64,000 nt of DNA from Lactobacillus ultunensis DSM 16047 (GCF_001436305.1 NZ_AZFO01000003.1:1-64000), one strand, 5' to 3'; shown: positions 39,839 through 51,637, counted from the stretch's first letter. The notes: generated from the letters alone by a model not told the origin. Made by a program: numbers and translations.

Positions 39839-39994
39839 TAAATTACCTCCTTAACGTCTTCTTTAAAAGATGACTCGCTCGGCAAAAATTCCCCGCACGC
39901 CACTGTGGCAATGCAGCCTGGCGTGCCGCAACCTTTTGCGTCAACGCTTTACAACAATTTTTATACTCTAGGGCGCAATTATCCCTCAAGCACA
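39839..39994 (-). promoter_or_regulatory. Structured 5' leader of the S10 operon
   Basis: About 155 bases between the promoter and rpsJ. It holds a strong hairpin GCACGCCA (39919-39926 side) / TGGCGTGC with an inner GGC/GCC stem, a GCGTTGACGC mini-hairpin and a TCTTTTAAAGA stem near the ribosome site. The GC content of the hairpin is far above its surroundings. No T-run follows, so it is not a terminator. A ribosomal-protein-binding role is possible but unproven. Confidence 0.5.
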
Positions 39995-40000
39995 AAGACT

Positions 40001-40029
40001 ATTGTACTTTGTCCTTCCTTAAATATCAA
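40001..40029 (-). promoter_or_regulatory. Main S10 operon promoter
   Basis: Minus strand TTGATA, 17 bases, TACAAT. The bases around and after the -10 (39992-40008) are identical over 17 positions to those of the str operon promoter. Confidence 0.75.
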
Positions 40030-40061
40030 GGGTTAAGAGCATTTTTCCTAAAAAATATTTC

Positions 40062-40100
40062 AAAAAAAGAGCTATTGAAAAATCTTCAATAACTCTTCTT
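40062..40100 (-). terminator. Intrinsic terminator of the str operon
   Basis: AAGAGCTATTGAA (40067-40079) / TTCAATAACTCTT (40085-40097), one G-U pair, followed by seven T's on the minus strand. It follows the fusA stop by about 55 bases. Confidence 0.9.
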
Positions 40101-40156
40101 TATATGTAATTGTTTTCAATTAAGCTAGAAACATCGTAAAAATATTTCTATTCAAA

Positions 40157-42250
40157 TTATTCAGCTTCGCCGCCGCGCTTCTTAATAATTTCAGCTTGAA
40201 TTGACTTAGGTGTTGGTGAATAGTGATCAAATACCATAGTAAATGTACCACGACCTTGAGTTGATGAACGCAAAGTAGTTGCGTAACCAAACATTTCTGA
40301 AAGTGGAACAAATGAGTTAATGATCTTAGCACCAGCTCTGTCTTCCATACCTTCCATGGTACCACGACGAGCAGTGATTGAACCCATAACATCACCTAAG
40401 TATTCTTCTGGGGTAGTAACTTGAACCTTCATAATTGGTTCCAAGATAACAGCGCCAGCCTTTGAAGCAGCATTCTTCAAAGCAAGTGAAGCAGCAACCT
40501 TGAAGGCAGCTTCTGATGAGTCGACTTCGTGGTAACTACCATCGTAAAGCTTAGCCTTAACATCGATCAATGGGTAACCTGCAAGAACACCATTCTTCAT
40601 AGCTTCTTGTAAACCTTGGTCAACTGAAGGAATGAATTCACGAGGAACAACACCACCAACGATGGCATCTTCGAATTCGTAACCTTTACCTTCTTCATTA
40701 GGAGTAAAGTCAATCCAAACATCACCGTATTGACCTTTACCACCTGATTGACGAACAAACTTACCTTGTGCCTTAGCTTCCTTAGTGAAGGTTTCACGGT
40801 AAGCAACTTGTGGTTCACCGATCTTAGCATCAACGTTAAATTCACGTCTCATACGTTCAACCATGATATCAAGGTGAAGTTCACCCATACCTGAAATCAA
40901 AGTTTGACCAGTTTCTGGGTTAGTTTCAGCACGGAAAGTTGGGTCTTCTTCAGTAAGCTTTTGCAAAGCAACATCCATCTTGTCACGGTCAGCCTTTGAC
41001 TTAGGTTCAACAGAAACTTGGATAACTGGATCTGGAACTTTCAAACTTTCCAAAATAAGTGGACGTTTAGGATCAGTTAATGAATCACCAGTAGTGGTAT
41101 TCTTCAAACCGATGGCACCAGCAATATCACCTGAGAATACTTCTGGAATTTCCTTACGTTCATTGGCGTGCATTTGAAGCAAACGACCTACACGTTCACG
41201 TGAGTTCTTTGATGCATTCAATACGTATGAACCTGATTCAAGAGAACCAGTGTAAACACGAATGAAAGTTAAACGACCTACGAATGGGTCAGTAGCAATC
41301 TTGAATGCCAAAGCAGCAAATGGTTCACTGTCGTTAGCTTTAAGTTCAACTTCGTCACCAGTCTTTGGATTGTGAGCGACATAAGGCTTAACGTCAAGTG
41401 GTGATGGCAAGTAGTCAATAACACCGTCAAGCATCATTTGAACACCCTTGTTCTTGAAGGCTGAACCAGCATATACTGGGAAGAACTTCAAATTAATAGT
41501 AGCCTTACGGATAGCTGTCTTTAATTCATCGTTTGAAATTTCTTCACCGCCAAGGAACTTCTCCATGATGCCATCATCAACGTCAGCAACAGCTTCGATT
41601 AATTCGTTACGACGCTTTTCAGCTTCTTCCTTGTATTCGTCAGGAACTGGAACAGTGTCCCACTTAGAACCAAGCTTGTCTTCGTCGTAGATATCAGCAA
41701 CCATGTTGATTAAGTCGATAACACCTTCGAAGGTATCAGCTGCACCAATTGGCATTTGAACAGCATGTGCATTAGCGTTTAAACGTTCGTGCAATGACTT
41801 AACTGACTTATCGAAGTCAGCACCGATCTTATCCATCTTGTTAACGAAAACGATACGAGGAACACCATAAGTTTCAGCTTGACGCCATACGTTTTCAGTC
41901 TGTGGTTCAACACCGGCTTGAGCATCAAGAACTGTTACGGCACCATCAAGAACACGGAGTGAACGTTCAACTTCGATAGTGAAGTCAACGTGCCCTGGGG
42001 TGTCGATGATGTTAATTCTGTGGTCTTTCCATTGTGCAGTAGTAGCTGCAGAAGTAATGGTAATACCACGTTCCTTTTCTTCGTCCATCCAGTCCATTTG
42101 TGAATCACCTTCGTGAGTTTCACCAATTTTGTGGATCTTACCAGTGTAGTAAAGGATACGTTCAGTAGTAGTGGTCTTACCCGCATCAATGTGGGCCATA
42201 ATACCAATGTTACGTGTCTTTTCTAATGGAAATTCACGCTTGTTAGCCAT
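40157..42250 (-). CDS. fusA: Elongation factor G
   Basis: 697-residue translocation GTPase. G1 [10 protein letters not shown] (about 17-26), switch DTPGHVDF (about 82-89), NKMD (about 137-140), then domains II-V. GTP hydrolysis drives tRNA-mRNA translocation and, with RRF, recycling. Third gene of rpsL-rpsG-fusA; tufA does not follow directly, and a terminator closes the unit. Confidence 0.97.
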   Translation of the reverse strand: MANKREFPLEKTRNIGIMAHIDAGKTTTTERILYYTGKIHKIGETHEGDSQMDWMDEEKERGITITSAATTAQWKDHRINIIDTPGHVDFTIEVERSLRVLDGAVTVLDAQAGVEPQTENVWRQAETYGVPRIVFVNKMDKIGADFDKSVKSLHERLNANAHAVQMPIGAADTFEGVIDLINMVADIYDEDKLGSKWDTVPVPDEYKEEAEKRRNELIEAVADVDDGIMEKFLGGEEISNDELKTAIRKATINLKFFPVYAGSAFKNKGVQMMLDGVIDYLPSPLDVKPYVAHNPKTGDEVELKANDSEPFAALAFKIATDPFVGRLTFIRVYTGSLESGSYVLNASKNSRERVGRLLQMHANERKEIPEVFSGDIAGAIGLKNTTTGDSLTDPKRPLILESLKVPDPVIQVSVEPKSKADRDKMDVALQKLTEEDPTFRAETNPETGQTLISGMGELHLDIMVERMRREFNVDAKIGEPQVAYRETFTKEAKAQGKFVRQSGGKGQYGDVWIDFTPNEEGKGYEFEDAIVGGVVPREFIPSVDQGLQEAMKNGVLAGYPLIDVKAKLYDGSYHEVDSSEAAFKVAASLALKNAASKAGAVILEPIMKVQVTTPEEYLGDVMGSITARRGTMEGMEDRAGAKIINSFVPLSEMFGYATTLRSSTQGRGTFTMVFDHYSPTPKSIQAEIIKKRGGEAE

Positions 42251-42283
42251 AAATTATTCTCTCCTTAAATTAAAACGAACAAA

Positions 42284-42754
42284 TTAGAAGCGGTAATGTG
42301 CAAATGCACGGTTAGCTTCAGCCATACGGTGAACATCTTCACGCTTCTTAACTGCTGAACCAGTGTTGTTTGAAGCATCAATAATTTCATTAGCCAAACG
42401 TTCATCCATAGTGTGTTCGTTACGCAAACGAGCATATGAAACAAGCCATCTTAAACCTAAAGTAGTTCTTCTTTCAGGACGTACTTCAACTGGGATTTGG
42501 TAGTTTGAACCACCAATACGGCGAGCTCTAACTTCCAAAACAGGCATAACGTTGTTCATAGCTTCTTCAAATACATCAAGTGGTTCCTTACCAGTCTTGT
42601 CTTGAACAATGTTGAAAGCATCGTAAAGGATTGAAGATGCCTTAGCTCTCTTACCATCAATCATTAAGTGGTTGATTAACTTAGTAACAAGCTTTGAGTT
42701 GTAAACTGGATCTGCTAAAACGTCTCTTTTAGTTACGTGACCTTTTCTAGGCAT
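42284..42754 (-). CDS. rpsG: Ribosomal protein S7
   Basis: 156 residues: [41 protein letters not shown]-like block (here [18 protein letters not shown]) and [10 protein letters not shown] at the end. Small-subunit head assembly initiator; normal length for Firmicutes. Confidence 0.98.
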   Translation of the reverse strand: MPRKGHVTKRDVLADPVYNSKLVTKLINHLMIDGKRAKASSILYDAFNIVQDKTGKEPLDVFEEAMNNVMPVLEVRARRIGGSNYQIPVEVRPERRTTLGLRWLVSYARLRNEHTMDERLANEIIDASNNTGSAVKKREDVHRMAEANRAFAHYRF

Positions 42755-42769
42755 TATTTAACTCCTCCT

Positions 42770-43177
42770 TTAATCTTTCTTAGTACCGTACTTAGAACGG
42801 CCTTGCTTTCTGCCATCAACACCAGCAGTATCAAGGGCACCACGAACGATATGGTAACGTACACCAGGAAGGTCCTTTACACGACCACCACGGATTAATA
42901 CAACTGAGTGTTCTTGCAAGTTGTGGCCTTCACCTGGAATGTAGGCAGTAACTTCGATTAAGTTTGAAAGACGAACACGAGCGTACTTACGTAAAGCTGA
43001 GTTAGGCTTCTTTGGAGTCATAGTACCAACACGAGTTGCAACACCACGCATTTGTGGAGCTGGGTTGAATACTGATTCCTTCTTCATACTGTTGTAGCTG
43101 TAATTCAAAGCAGGTGACTTTGATTTAGTAACCTTTGAATGACGGCCTTTTCTTACCAATTGATTAATGGTTGGCAT
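42770..43177 (-). CDS. rpsL: Ribosomal protein S12
   Basis: 135 residues: [34 protein letters not shown] and [17 protein letters not shown]. Both lysines linked to streptomycin resistance when changed (in PKKPNS and RVKDLP) are wild type. Heads the str operon; GGAGGAAAAA ribosome site. Confidence 0.98.
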   Translation of the reverse strand: MPTINQLVRKGRHSKVTKSKSPALNYSYNSMKKESVFNPAPQMRGVATRVGTMTPKKPNSALRKYARVRLSNLIEVTAYIPGEGHNLQEHSVVLIRGGRVKDLPGVRYHIVRGALDTAGVDGRKQGRSKYGTKKD

Positions 43178-43267
43178 TAATTTTTCCTCCTAAAAATACT
43201 ATTTTGTTCACACATCCGGGAGTTTCTTTTTTACTCACGAATAGACTGTTCAAAACATACAAAGACT

Positions 43268-43296
43268 ATTGTACTCGATTTTTAGTAGAAATCAAA
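43268..43296 (-). promoter_or_regulatory. str operon promoter (rpsL-rpsG-fusA)
   Basis: Minus strand TTTGAT, 17 bases, TACAAT (or TTGATT at 16). AGTACAATAGTCTTTGT (43259-43275) is identical to the S10 promoter core. It is divergent from comC, about 30 bases away from the putative comC promoter. Confidence 0.7.
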
Positions 43297-43324
43297 CTTT
43301 TTCAAAATAAAAAAGAAAAATGAA

Positions 43325-43345
43325 TTTTTTTGCGTAATAAATAAT
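43325..43345 (+). promoter_or_regulatory. Putative SigH/ComX-type promoter of comC
   Basis: Seven T's (43325-43331), then GCGTAATAAATAAT. It matches the block before dut-radA at 20 of 21 positions. It ends only 12 bases before the comC TTG, so a transcript starting after it would have a very short leader beginning near GAGGTGA. Confidence 0.55.
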
Positions 43346-43356
43346 GAGGTGATTTT

Positions 43357-44043
43357 TTGAATTTATTTTATACTTTAACTAATTTTATCATTGGTACTTG
43401 TCTTGCATCCCATGCAGCCGTAATTTGTGAACGAATAAACACAACAGATTTTATTTTTTCTCGTTCTCGTTGTAATTACTGTCATTTCGAACTCGCACTG
43501 CTAGACGAAATACCCTTGCTTTCATTTTTATACTTAAAAGGGCATTGTAGATATTGCCAACAAAAAATTCCCGTTGAACTTTTTTTATTCGAATTAATTG
43601 GCGGTTTTGCTTTTGAACATATTGACTTCAATCAATCTAGAGATCTCGCAACAACAATTCTATTATTTTCTATTTTCCTAGTAGCAATTTCTGATTATCG
43701 TCAGAAAGAATTCGATTTAATTTTATTAACTCCTGCAATAACTATCACATTGCTTTGTCATCATTTTACTGCTTTCAACTTATTTGATTGGTTTATTCTC
43801 TTTTTCTTCTCATCTATTTTAGGATGGTACGTATTTAAACAAAAATTAGGATTAGGTGACTTATTTATTTATCTAATTTTAGCCATCTATTTTGATCCTA
43901 CTTCAGCTAATCAAATTCTTCTGATTGCTTCTGTTCTCTTAATTATTACTTATATAGTTGAAAATAATCCTAAAGATTATTCTTACCCTTTTATTCCTTT
44001 CATTCTTTTGGGATTAATAATAAAACAATGGCTTTTAGACTAA
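43357..44043 (+). CDS. comC: Type IV prepilin peptidase ComC (A24 family)
   Basis: 228-residue integral membrane peptidase/methylase that matures the ComG pseudopilins used in DNA uptake. It has the zinc-type cytoplasmic loop with two pairs, CNYC and CRYC, spaced by about 25 residues (about 39-70), the first catalytic Asp in SDYRQKEFD and the second in GLGDLF (about 170). Several hydrophobic helices follow. Start TTG at 43357 with GAGGTGA four bases before, required by the hydrophobic N-terminus. It lies alone on the plus strand between str and rpoC, and ends in a shared terminator. Confidence 0.88.
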   Translation: MNLFYTLTNFIIGTCLASHAAVICERINTTDFIFSRSRCNYCHFELALLDEIPLLSFLYLKGHCRYCQQKIPVELFLFELIGGFAFEHIDFNQSRDLATTILLFSIFLVAISDYRQKEFDLILLTPAITITLLCHHFTAFNLFDWFILFFFSSILGWYVFKQKLGLGDLFIYLILAIYFDPTSANQILLIASVLLIITYIVENNPKDYSYPFIPFILLGLIIKQWLLD

Positions 44044-44047
44044 AACA

Positions 44048-44088
44048 AAAAAGCGTTTCTATCACTTTTTGATAGAAACGCTTTTTAT
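44048..44088. terminator. Bidirectional terminator between comC and rpoC
   Basis: AAAAAGCGTTTCTATC (44048-44063) / GATAGAAACGCTTTTT (44071-44086), a perfect 16-bp stem with T-runs on both strands. Confidence 0.95.
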
Positions 44089-44105
44089 CATTTATAAGCT
44101 AATTT

Positions 44106-47100
44106 TTACTTAGCTTTATCTTTTTCTTTCATTTGCTTTTCAATATCAGCAATTGAGTAAACTGAATCTGGTTTCTTAACATCAGCTTCAGGTTCCATGC
44201 TACGGTATACAGGCATACCAGTACCAGCTGGAATAATCTTACCGATAATAACGTTTTCCTTAAGTCCAAGAAGTGGATCGTTCTTACCTCTAATTGAAGC
44301 ATCAGTAAGAACACGAGTAGTTTCCTGGAATGAAGCGGCTGACAAGAAACTATTAGTTTCCAAAGCGGCCTTGGTAATACCTAAGATTACGCTTTGTGCA
44401 GTTGCTGGAATACCACCAGAAATAATTACTTCCTTGTTGCGGTCTCTAAATTGACCAATATCCATAACTTCACCTGGTAAAATGTCAGTTTCACCTGGAT
44501 CAAGGACACGAACCTTTTGAAGCATTTGACGGGTTAATACTTCCACGTGCTTGTCGGCAATATCTACACCCTGCATTCTGTAGGCCTTTTGAACTTCGGC
44601 TAAGATGTACTCTTCAGTAGTCAAAGTATCAGTAACTTGGATTAATTCCTTAGGATCAACAGAACCAAGAGTTAACTTATCACCACGGTGAACAGTATCA
44701 CCTTCAGATACAGCAACAGAAGCAGTATAAGGAACACTGTAACTTCTGGTATCAATCTTACCCTTAACTGTAATTTCACGGGTATGTTCTGCTGGGTTTT
44801 CTTGAATTGAATCAACTACACCATCTACTTCAGAAATGGTTGCACGACCCTTAGGGTTACGTGCTTCGAACAATTCTTGAACACGAGGCAAACCTTGAGT
44901 AATATCTTCAGCACCGGCAACACCACCGTTGTGGAAAGTTCTCAAAGTAAGCTGAGTACCAGGTTCACCAATTGATTGTGCAGCAACAGTACCAACTGCT
45001 TCACCAACTTCAACTTCTTCACCAGTAGCAAGGTTCATACCATAACACTTACGACATACACCGTGTGGAGTATCACAAGTAAGAATTGAACGAATCTTAA
45101 CATGAGTTACACCAGCATCACAAATCTTGCGAGCCATCTTTTCGTCCATCATTACATCTTTACCGACGATTACTTCACCGGTCTTAGGATCCTTAACAGT
45201 TTCAGCAGTGAAACGACCAAGCAAACGATCGAATAATGGTTCGATCATTTCGTCACCTTCCATGATGGCGCTAACTGTAATACCACGATCAGTACCACAA
45301 TCATCATCACGAATAATGACATCCTGAGCAACGTCAACCAAACGACGAGTTAAGTAACCTGACTGAGCAGTCTTCAAAGCCGTATCAGTCATACCCTTAC
45401 GAGCACCGTGAGTGGACATGAACAATTCCAGAACTGACAAACCTTCCTTAAAGTTTGAGGTAACAGGAATTTCGAACAAACCACCGTTAGGAGTGGCCAT
45501 CAAACCACGCATACCAGCTAACTGAGTAAAGTTAGAAATGTTACCACGGGCACCTGAGTCAGCCATGATTGAAATTGGGTTACGAGGTGAGTGAATTTGA
45601 GCAATTTCGTTTTGGATTTCATCCTTACATGCATTCCAAATGCTAATTACTCGATCGTGACGTTCTTGTTCAGTAATCAAACCACGTCTAAATTGCTTAG
45701 AAACAAGATCAACTTGCTTACGTGCCTTAGCTACCTTTTCATCCTTATCTTGAATTTCAGGAACGTCGGTCATACCAATAGTAATACCTGAAGTAGTTGA
45801 ACTGGTATATCCTAATTTCTTCAAATCGTCTAGATATTCTGAAGTTCTTTGTACCTTGTAGTACTTGGAAATAGTAGCAATTGAATCTGATAAGAAGTCC
45901 TTCTTAAATGGACTAGCAATCAGATCATCACCGATAGCGTCAATCTTTTCATGAATATCTTCACCTTCATTTAAGAAGTACTTAGCATCAAGTGGATTGT
46001 TCAAATTCTCTGCAGTTGGTTCATTAATGTAGAAGTAATCATCTGGGAAAATTTGGTTGAATACAATCTTGCCGTAAGTAGTAATGAAGATACCATGTTC
46101 ATGACCCTTAGGCCATGGCTTCTTTGGCATAGCATCAGCTGACATACCAATAATAGTATGATAGTGAATATCACCATTTTCATAAGCTACAGTTGCTTCT
46201 GCTGGTGAACTGAAGATCATGCCTTCACCTTCACGACCACGTTCAGCTTGAGTCAACCAATAGTTACCCAAAACGATATCCTGTGATGGAGTAACAATTG
46301 GCTTACCATCCTTAGGAGCCAAGATATGGTGAGCAGCAAGCATTAACAAACGTGATTCAGCAACAGCTTCATCAGAAAGTGGGACGTGAATAGCCATCTG
46401 GTCACCATCGAAGTCGGCATTGTAAGCTTCACAAGCTAATGGGTGAAGTCTAATTGACTTACCTGGTACCAAAACTGGTTCAAAGGCTTGAATACTTAAA
46501 CGGTGAAGAGTAGGTGCACGGTTCAAAAGAACTGGACGTTCTTTAATAACGTCTTCCAATACATCCCAAATATCATCATCTTCACGATCAATCTTACGCT
46601 TAGCATTTTTAATGTTAGATGCAATACCACGCTTAACCAACTCATGCATTACAAATGGTTTGAACAATTCCAAAGCCATTGGACGAGGAACACCACATTG
46701 ATAGAACTTCAATTTTGGTGAAACATCGATAACTGAACGACCAGAATAGTCAACACGTTTACCAAGCAAGTTTTGACGGAAACGACCTTGCTTACCTTTA
46801 AGCATGTGTGAAAGTGATTTAAGTGGTCGGTTACCTGGTCCAACTACTGGTCGACCACGACGACCATTATCAATTAAGGCATCAACGGCTTCTTGAAGCA
46901 TACGCTTTTCATTTTGAACGATAATGCTTGGAGCGTTCAAATCAAGTAATCTCTTTAAACGATTATTACGGTTAATAACACGTCTGTACAAATCGTTCAA
47001 ATCTGAGGTAGCAAAACGTCCACCTTCAAGTTGTACCATTGGGCGAAGATCTGGTGGAATAACTGGAACAGCATCCATAACCATCCATTCAGGTTTATTG

Positions 47101-47759
47101 CCTGAATTCTTGAATGCATCCAAAATATCCAAACGTCTAATTGCACGAGTACGTTTTTGACCAGTTGCAGTTTGAAGTTCTTTCTTCAAATCCTTAACTT
47201 CTTTGTCAAGATCAACCTTCTTGAGCAATTCACGGATAGCCTCAGCACCCATCTTAGCTTCAAAGCGATTACCGTACTTTGCCTTTTGTTCACGGTATTC
47301 AGCTTCAGTTAATAATTGCTTAGGTTCAAGATCAGTATCACCTGGGTCAATTACGATATATGCGGCAAAGTAAATTACTTCTTCAAGCAATCTTGGAGAA
47401 ATATCCAATACCAAGCCCATTCTTGATGGAATACCTTTAAAGTACCAAATGTGAGTTACAGGAGCTGCTAACTCAATGTGGCCCATACGTTCTCTTCTTA
47501 CCTTTGAAGAAGTAACTTCAACACCACAACGGTCACAAACAATGCCACGGTATCTAACACCCTTGTACTTACCACAGGCACATGACCAGTCTTTAGTTGG
47601 TCCAAAAATTCTTTCATCAAACAAGCCATCTTTTTCAGGCTTTAAAGTACGGTAGTTGATGGTTTCTGGCTTCTTAACTTCACCATATGACCAGCTTCTG
47701 ATCTTGTTAGGTGATGCAAGACCAATTTGCATACTTTCAAACTTATTTACGTCGATCAA
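44106..47759 (-). CDS. rpoC: DNA-directed RNA polymerase beta' subunit
   Basis: 1217 residues. The N-terminal zinc site has CACGKYK and CDRCG (about 60-78). The catalytic Mg2+ site is [12 protein letters not shown] (about 447-458). The trigger-loop/bridge-helix region and a C-terminal zinc cluster ([13 protein letters not shown]) follow. The E. coli lineage-specific insert is absent, as normal in Firmicutes. 15 bases after rpoB. Confidence 0.98.
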   Translation of the reverse strand: MIDVNKFESMQIGLASPNKIRSWSYGEVKKPETINYRTLKPEKDGLFDERIFGPTKDWSCACGKYKGVRYRGIVCDRCGVEVTSSKVRRERMGHIELAAPVTHIWYFKGIPSRMGLVLDISPRLLEEVIYFAAYIVIDPGDTDLEPKQLLTEAEYREQKAKYGNRFEAKMGAEAIRELLKKVDLDKEVKDLKKELQTATGQKRTRAIRRLDILDAFKNSGNKPEWMVMDAVPVIPPDLRPMVQLEGGRFATSDLNDLYRRVINRNNRLKRLLDLNAPSIIVQNEKRMLQEAVDALIDNGRRGRPVVGPGNRPLKSLSHMLKGKQGRFRQNLLGKRVDYSGRSVIDVSPKLKFYQCGVPRPMALELFKPFVMHELVKRGIASNIKNAKRKIDREDDDIWDVLEDVIKERPVLLNRAPTLHRLSIQAFEPVLVPGKSIRLHPLACEAYNADFDGDQMAIHVPLSDEAVAESRLLMLAAHHILAPKDGKPIVTPSQDIVLGNYWLTQAERGREGEGMIFSSPAEATVAYENGDIHYHTIIGMSADAMPKKPWPKGHEHGIFITTYGKIVFNQIFPDDYFYINEPTAENLNNPLDAKYFLNEGEDIHEKIDAIGDDLIASPFKKDFLSDSIATISKYYKVQRTSEYLDDLKKLGYTSSTTSGITIGMTDVPEIQDKDEKVAKARKQVDLVSKQFRRGLITEQERHDRVISIWNACKDEIQNEIAQIHSPRNPISIMADSGARGNISNFTQLAGMRGLMATPNGGLFEIPVTSNFKEGLSVLELFMSTHGARKGMTDTALKTAQSGYLTRRLVDVAQDVIIRDDDCGTDRGITVSAIMEGDEMIEPLFDRLLGRFTAETVKDPKTGEVIVGKDVMMDEKMARKICDAGVTHVKIRSILTCDTPHGVCRKCYGMNLATGEEVEVGEAVGTVAAQSIGEPGTQLTLRTFHNGGVAGAEDITQGLPRVQELFEARNPKGRATISEVDGVVDSIQENPAEHTREITVKGKIDTRSYSVPYTASVAVSEGDTVHRGDKLTLGSVDPKELIQVTDTLTTEEYILAEVQKAYRMQGVDIADKHVEVLTRQMLQKVRVLDPGETDILPGEVMDIGQFRDRNKEVIISGGIPATAQSVILGITKAALETNSFLSAASFQETTRVLTDASIRGKNDPLLGLKENVIIGKIIPAGTGMPVYRSMEPEADVKKPDSVYSIADIEKQMKEKDKAK

Positions 47760-47774
47760 AAGTTTAACCTCCTA

Positions 47775-50700
47775 CTATTTAGAAACTTTACCGTCAGATT
47801 CATCTGCAGGAGCTACTGGCTTGTCTGCAGGCTTCTTATCATCTTTTTTATCTTCTGATTTTCCAGTTTCTTCGGCTAACTTCTTCTTTTCTTGTTCTTC
47901 TGCCATACGTGACAAAGTATCAATGTTCAAGTGATCGCTTGATTCTTCATCCATATCACGAAGTTCAATTTCATTGTGGTTCATATCAAGAACACGAATA
48001 TCCAAACCTAATGATTGAAGTTCCTTAACAAGAACACGGAATGATTCTGGAACACCTGGCTTAGGAATTCTTTCGCCCTTAACAATAGCTTCATATGCCT
48101 TCACACGACCAACAACGTCATCTGACTTGTAAGTCAAGATTTCTTGCAAGGTGTAAGCAGCACCGTAAGCTTCAAGAGCCCAAACTTCCATTTCACCAAA
48201 ACGCTGACCACCAAACTGAGCTTTACCACCCAAAGGTTGTTGAGTAACCAATGAGTAAGGCCCAATTGAACGAGCGTGAATCTTATCATCAACCATGTGA
48301 GTAAGTTTCAAGTAGTGCATAACACCAACTGATACACGGTTGTGGAATGGTTCACCGGTACGACCATCATAGATAACAGTCTTACCATCTTTATCAACAC
48401 CAGCTTGACGAACAGTGTCCCAAACATCATTTTCATTGGCACCATCAAATACTGGAGTAGCAACGTGAATACCTAATTGACGAGCAGCTGCACCCAAGTG
48501 CAATTCAAGAAGCTGTCCAATATTCATACGTGATGGAACACCCATTGGGTTCAAACAAATATCTACTGGAGTACCATCTGGAAGATATGGCATATCTTCT
48601 TCTGGAACAACTGCAGCAACAGTACCCTTGTTACCGTGACGACCAGACATCTTGTCCCCAACTTGGATCTTTCTCTTTTGTGCAATGTAAACACGAACCA
48701 TTGTGTTAACACCTGGTGAAAGTTCATCGCCGGCTTCACGAGTGTAAACCTTAACGTCTTGAACAATACCGCCACCACCATGTGGTACACGAAGAGAAGT
48801 ATCACGAACTTCACGAGCCTTTTCACCAAAAATAGCATGAAGCAATCTTTCTTCAGCAGATAATTCAGTTACACCCTTAGGGGTTACCTTACCTACCAAA
48901 ATATCGCCATCGTGAACTTCAGCACCAATACGAACAATACCGTCAGCATCCAAATCCTTCAAAGCATCTTCACCGATGTTAGGAAGTTCTCTAGTAATTT
49001 CTTCAGGACCAAGCTTAGTATCACGAGCTTCTGATTCATAATCTTCAATACTAATTGAAGTGTAAACATCATCCTTAACCAAACGTTCTGAAAGCATGAT
49101 GGCATCTTCGTAGTTGTACATGTTCCAAGTCATAAATGCGATTAATGGGTTTTGACCCAAAGCAAGTTCACCGTGATCCATAGTTGGACCATTAGCAATT
49201 ACATCGCTGACATCAACATGATCACCCAACTTAACATTAGGAGTTTGGTTGTATGACTTAGAGTTGTTTGAACGACGGTACTTTTCAAGAGTGTATTTAT
49301 CTAAAGTACCATCTTCACGTCTAATGCGAATTTCATTAGCGTCAACATATTCAACTGTACCTGCAGCCTTAGCAATTAAAGCAGCACCTAAATCGTGAGC
49401 TGCACGATATTCCATACCAGTACCAACAAGTGAACCATGTGGATTAATTAAAGGAGCAGCCTGACGTTGCTGGTTAGCACCCATCAAAGCACGGTTAGAG
49501 TCATCGTTTTCAAGGAATGGAATACATGCTGAAGCAACAGAAACAACTTGCTTAGGAATAACGTCCATGTAGTCAATCTTATCTGGAGTAACTTCGACGT
49601 TATCTTCCTTTTGACGAGCAAGAATCAAATCATCCTTGAATGAACCATCATCATTTAAGCGAGTGTTAGCACCGGCAATGATGTAATTATCTTCTTCATC
49701 AGCAGTTAAGTAGTCAATCTTATCTGTTACCTTGTGAGTCTTCCAAGAAACACGACGATATGGAGTTTCAATGAAACCATACTTATTAATGATTGCGTAT
49801 GAAGCAAGTGAGTTGATCAAACCAATGTTAGGACCTTCAGGCGTTTCGATAGGACACAAACGACCATAGTGAGTATAGTGAACATCACGAACTTCATAAC
49901 CGGCACGATCACGAGTCAAACCACCAGGCCCTAAGGCTGACATACGACGCTTGTGAGTTAATTCACCCAATGGGTTGTGCTGGTCCATAAACTGTGAAAG
50001 TTGTGAAGAACCAAAGAATTCCTTGATACTTGCAACAATTGGACGAATATTGATCAATTGTTGTGGAGTAACAGTTGAAGGATCTTGAATTGACATTCTT
50101 TCACGAACAACACGTTCCATTCTTGCTAAACCAATTCTGAATTGGTTTTGAAGAAGTTCACCAACACGACGAATACGACGGTTACCCAAGTGGTCGATAT
50201 CATCAGTAGCGCCAATCTTTTCTTGCAAATCAAAGAAGTAATTAATTGAAGCCAAAACATCTGCTGGAGTTAAGTGCTTTACTTTAGCATCAATATGACC
50301 ATTTGAGATCAACTTAACTTCACGTTCAGGATCAACCTTTGAGTAAACCTTAATTTCTTGAACTGTAATAGGATCTGGTAATACGCCTTCCTTTGAAGGT
50401 TGGTAAGTCACCATCTTAAAGTCATCACGATCAAGATATGGAGCAAGCTTGTCCATAACTTCGTGAGTAACAACAGTATCCTTCTTAGCAATGATTTCAC
50501 CAGTGTCTGGATCAGCCAAAGTTTCAGCTAAAGTCTGTCCATACAAACGGTTCTTAAGTGAAAGCTTCTTGTTGATCTTGTAACGACCTACTGGTGCCAA
50601 GTCATAACGACGTGGGTCAAAGAAACGGGCATACAAAAGTGAACGTGATGAATCAGTAGTCTTTGGTTCACCTGGACGAAGTCTTTCGTAAATATCCTTT

Positions 50701-51416
50701 AAAGCTTCAGCTACACGTGAGTCAGCTGGATTCTTGTGAACATCCTTGTCCAAAGTAAATTGTAAAGTATCACTTTGACCAAACATATCAATGATGTCAC
50801 TGTCTGAGCCAATACCCATAGCTCTAATTAATACAGTTAATGGCAACTTACGAGTACGGTCAACACGTACGTAAGAAACATTCTTAGCATCAGTTTCATA
50901 TTCAAGCCAAGCACCACGGTTAGGAATAACTGTAGTACCAAAAATTTGACGACCGTTCTTGTCGTAATCACCGGTGTAGTATACACCTGGTGATCTTACC
51001 AATTGAGAAACAATAACTCTTTCAGCACCATTAACGATGAATGAACCTGATTCCGTCATCAATGGCAAATCGCCAAAGAATACATCTTGAGTCTTAATTT
51101 CACCAGTTTCTTGGTTAGTAAGTTTCAAGGTAACGTGCATTGGTGCAGCGTAAGTTGCATCATGATCACGAGCTTCATCAACTGTATACTTAGGCTTTTG
51201 AAGCTTATAGTCAACATACTCTAATGAAAGCTTACCTGAGAAGTCACTAATAGGCATAATGTCATCAAAGACTTCTTTAATACCTTTATCAAGAAACCAC
51301 TTATATGATTCGGTTTGAACATCGGTCAAGTTAGGCAGCTTCAATACTTCCTTAATGCGGGAGAAGCTACGTCTAGTTCGATGCTTACCGTAGTTCACTA
51401 CGTGTCCATTTAACAA
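47775..51416 (-). CDS. rpoB: DNA-directed RNA polymerase beta subunit
   Basis: 1213 residues. The rifampicin pocket reads [21 protein letters not shown] then SALGPGG (in parts): the Asp, His and Ser most often mutated in resistance are wild type. Late blocks [13 protein letters not shown] and [25 protein letters not shown] (in parts) are intact. The C-terminus has a Lys/Asp/Pro-rich, probably disordered tail of about 40 residues. A long leader with a terminator lies upstream (see 51493-51587). Confidence 0.98.
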   Translation of the reverse strand: MLNGHVVNYGKHRTRRSFSRIKEVLKLPNLTDVQTESYKWFLDKGIKEVFDDIMPISDFSGKLSLEYVDYKLQKPKYTVDEARDHDATYAAPMHVTLKLTNQETGEIKTQDVFFGDLPLMTESGSFIVNGAERVIVSQLVRSPGVYYTGDYDKNGRQIFGTTVIPNRGAWLEYETDAKNVSYVRVDRTRKLPLTVLIRAMGIGSDSDIIDMFGQSDTLQFTLDKDVHKNPADSRVAEALKDIYERLRPGEPKTTDSSRSLLYARFFDPRRYDLAPVGRYKINKKLSLKNRLYGQTLAETLADPDTGEIIAKKDTVVTHEVMDKLAPYLDRDDFKMVTYQPSKEGVLPDPITVQEIKVYSKVDPEREVKLISNGHIDAKVKHLTPADVLASINYFFDLQEKIGATDDIDHLGNRRIRRVGELLQNQFRIGLARMERVVRERMSIQDPSTVTPQQLINIRPIVASIKEFFGSSQLSQFMDQHNPLGELTHKRRMSALGPGGLTRDRAGYEVRDVHYTHYGRLCPIETPEGPNIGLINSLASYAIINKYGFIETPYRRVSWKTHKVTDKIDYLTADEEDNYIIAGANTRLNDDGSFKDDLILARQKEDNVEVTPDKIDYMDVIPKQVVSVASACIPFLENDDSNRALMGANQQRQAAPLINPHGSLVGTGMEYRAAHDLGAALIAKAAGTVEYVDANEIRIRREDGTLDKYTLEKYRRSNNSKSYNQTPNVKLGDHVDVSDVIANGPTMDHGELALGQNPLIAFMTWNMYNYEDAIMLSERLVKDDVYTSISIEDYESEARDTKLGPEEITRELPNIGEDALKDLDADGIVRIGAEVHDGDILVGKVTPKGVTELSAEERLLHAIFGEKAREVRDTSLRVPHGGGGIVQDVKVYTREAGDELSPGVNTMVRVYIAQKRKIQVGDKMSGRHGNKGTVAAVVPEEDMPYLPDGTPVDICLNPMGVPSRMNIGQLLELHLGAAARQLGIHVATPVFDGANENDVWDTVRQAGVDKDGKTVIYDGRTGEPFHNRVSVGVMHYLKLTHMVDDKIHARSIGPYSLVTQQPLGGKAQFGGQRFGEMEVWALEAYGAAYTLQEILTYKSDDVVGRVKAYEAIVKGERIPKPGVPESFRVLVKELQSLGLDIRVLDMNHNEIELRDMDEESSDHLNIDTLSRMAEEQEKKKLAEETGKSEDKKDDKKPADKPVAPADESDGKVSK

Positions 51417-51492
51417 GGAAAAACATCCTTTCTGTCTAAGAAAGCAAATATTACATTTCTGTTACAAATTCAAAAAACTGCAATTTTAGGCA

Positions 51493-51587
51493 TAAAAAAG
51501 ACAAAAACAACGAGTGTCGTTTTTGTCCTTATCATTTTGCTGGACAATAGATCAGCAAAATCCTGAATCTCAGTCTTTTTAAATCAG
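51493..51587 (-). ncRNA. Candidate attenuator or small RNA upstream of rpoB
   Basis: A consensus promoter (51593-51621) would give a transcript of about 90 bases ending at the terminator 51494-51528. Within it, TTTTGCTG (51553-51560 side) and CAGCAAAA (51535-51542 side) form a hairpin, CTGA-GAT-TCAG forms a small one, and TTGTCC can instead pair with GGACAA at the foot of the terminator, an antiterminator-like option. rpoB starts about 75 bases further on. Confidence 0.5.
51494..51528 (-). terminator. Intrinsic terminator between clpC and rpoB
   Basis: GACAAAAACAAC (51500-51511) / GTCGTTTTTGTC (51516-51527) with one G-U pair, then TTTTTT on the minus strand. It is 110 bases past the clpC stop, after a strong promoter, so it may act as an attenuator rather than only ending clpC. 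Confidence 0.9.
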
Positions 51588-51592
51588 CAAAA

Positions 51593-51621
51593 ATTATATG
51601 TTATTTTAGTTATTTTGTCAA
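51593..51621 (-). promoter_or_regulatory. Consensus sigma-A promoter upstream of rpoB
   Basis: Minus strand TTGACA, 17 bases, TATAAT: a perfect match at both elements and spacing. It lies directly past the clpC stop and before the terminator at 51494-51528. Confidence 0.85.
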
Positions 51622-51637
51622 GGCTAAGCGCCTGATA

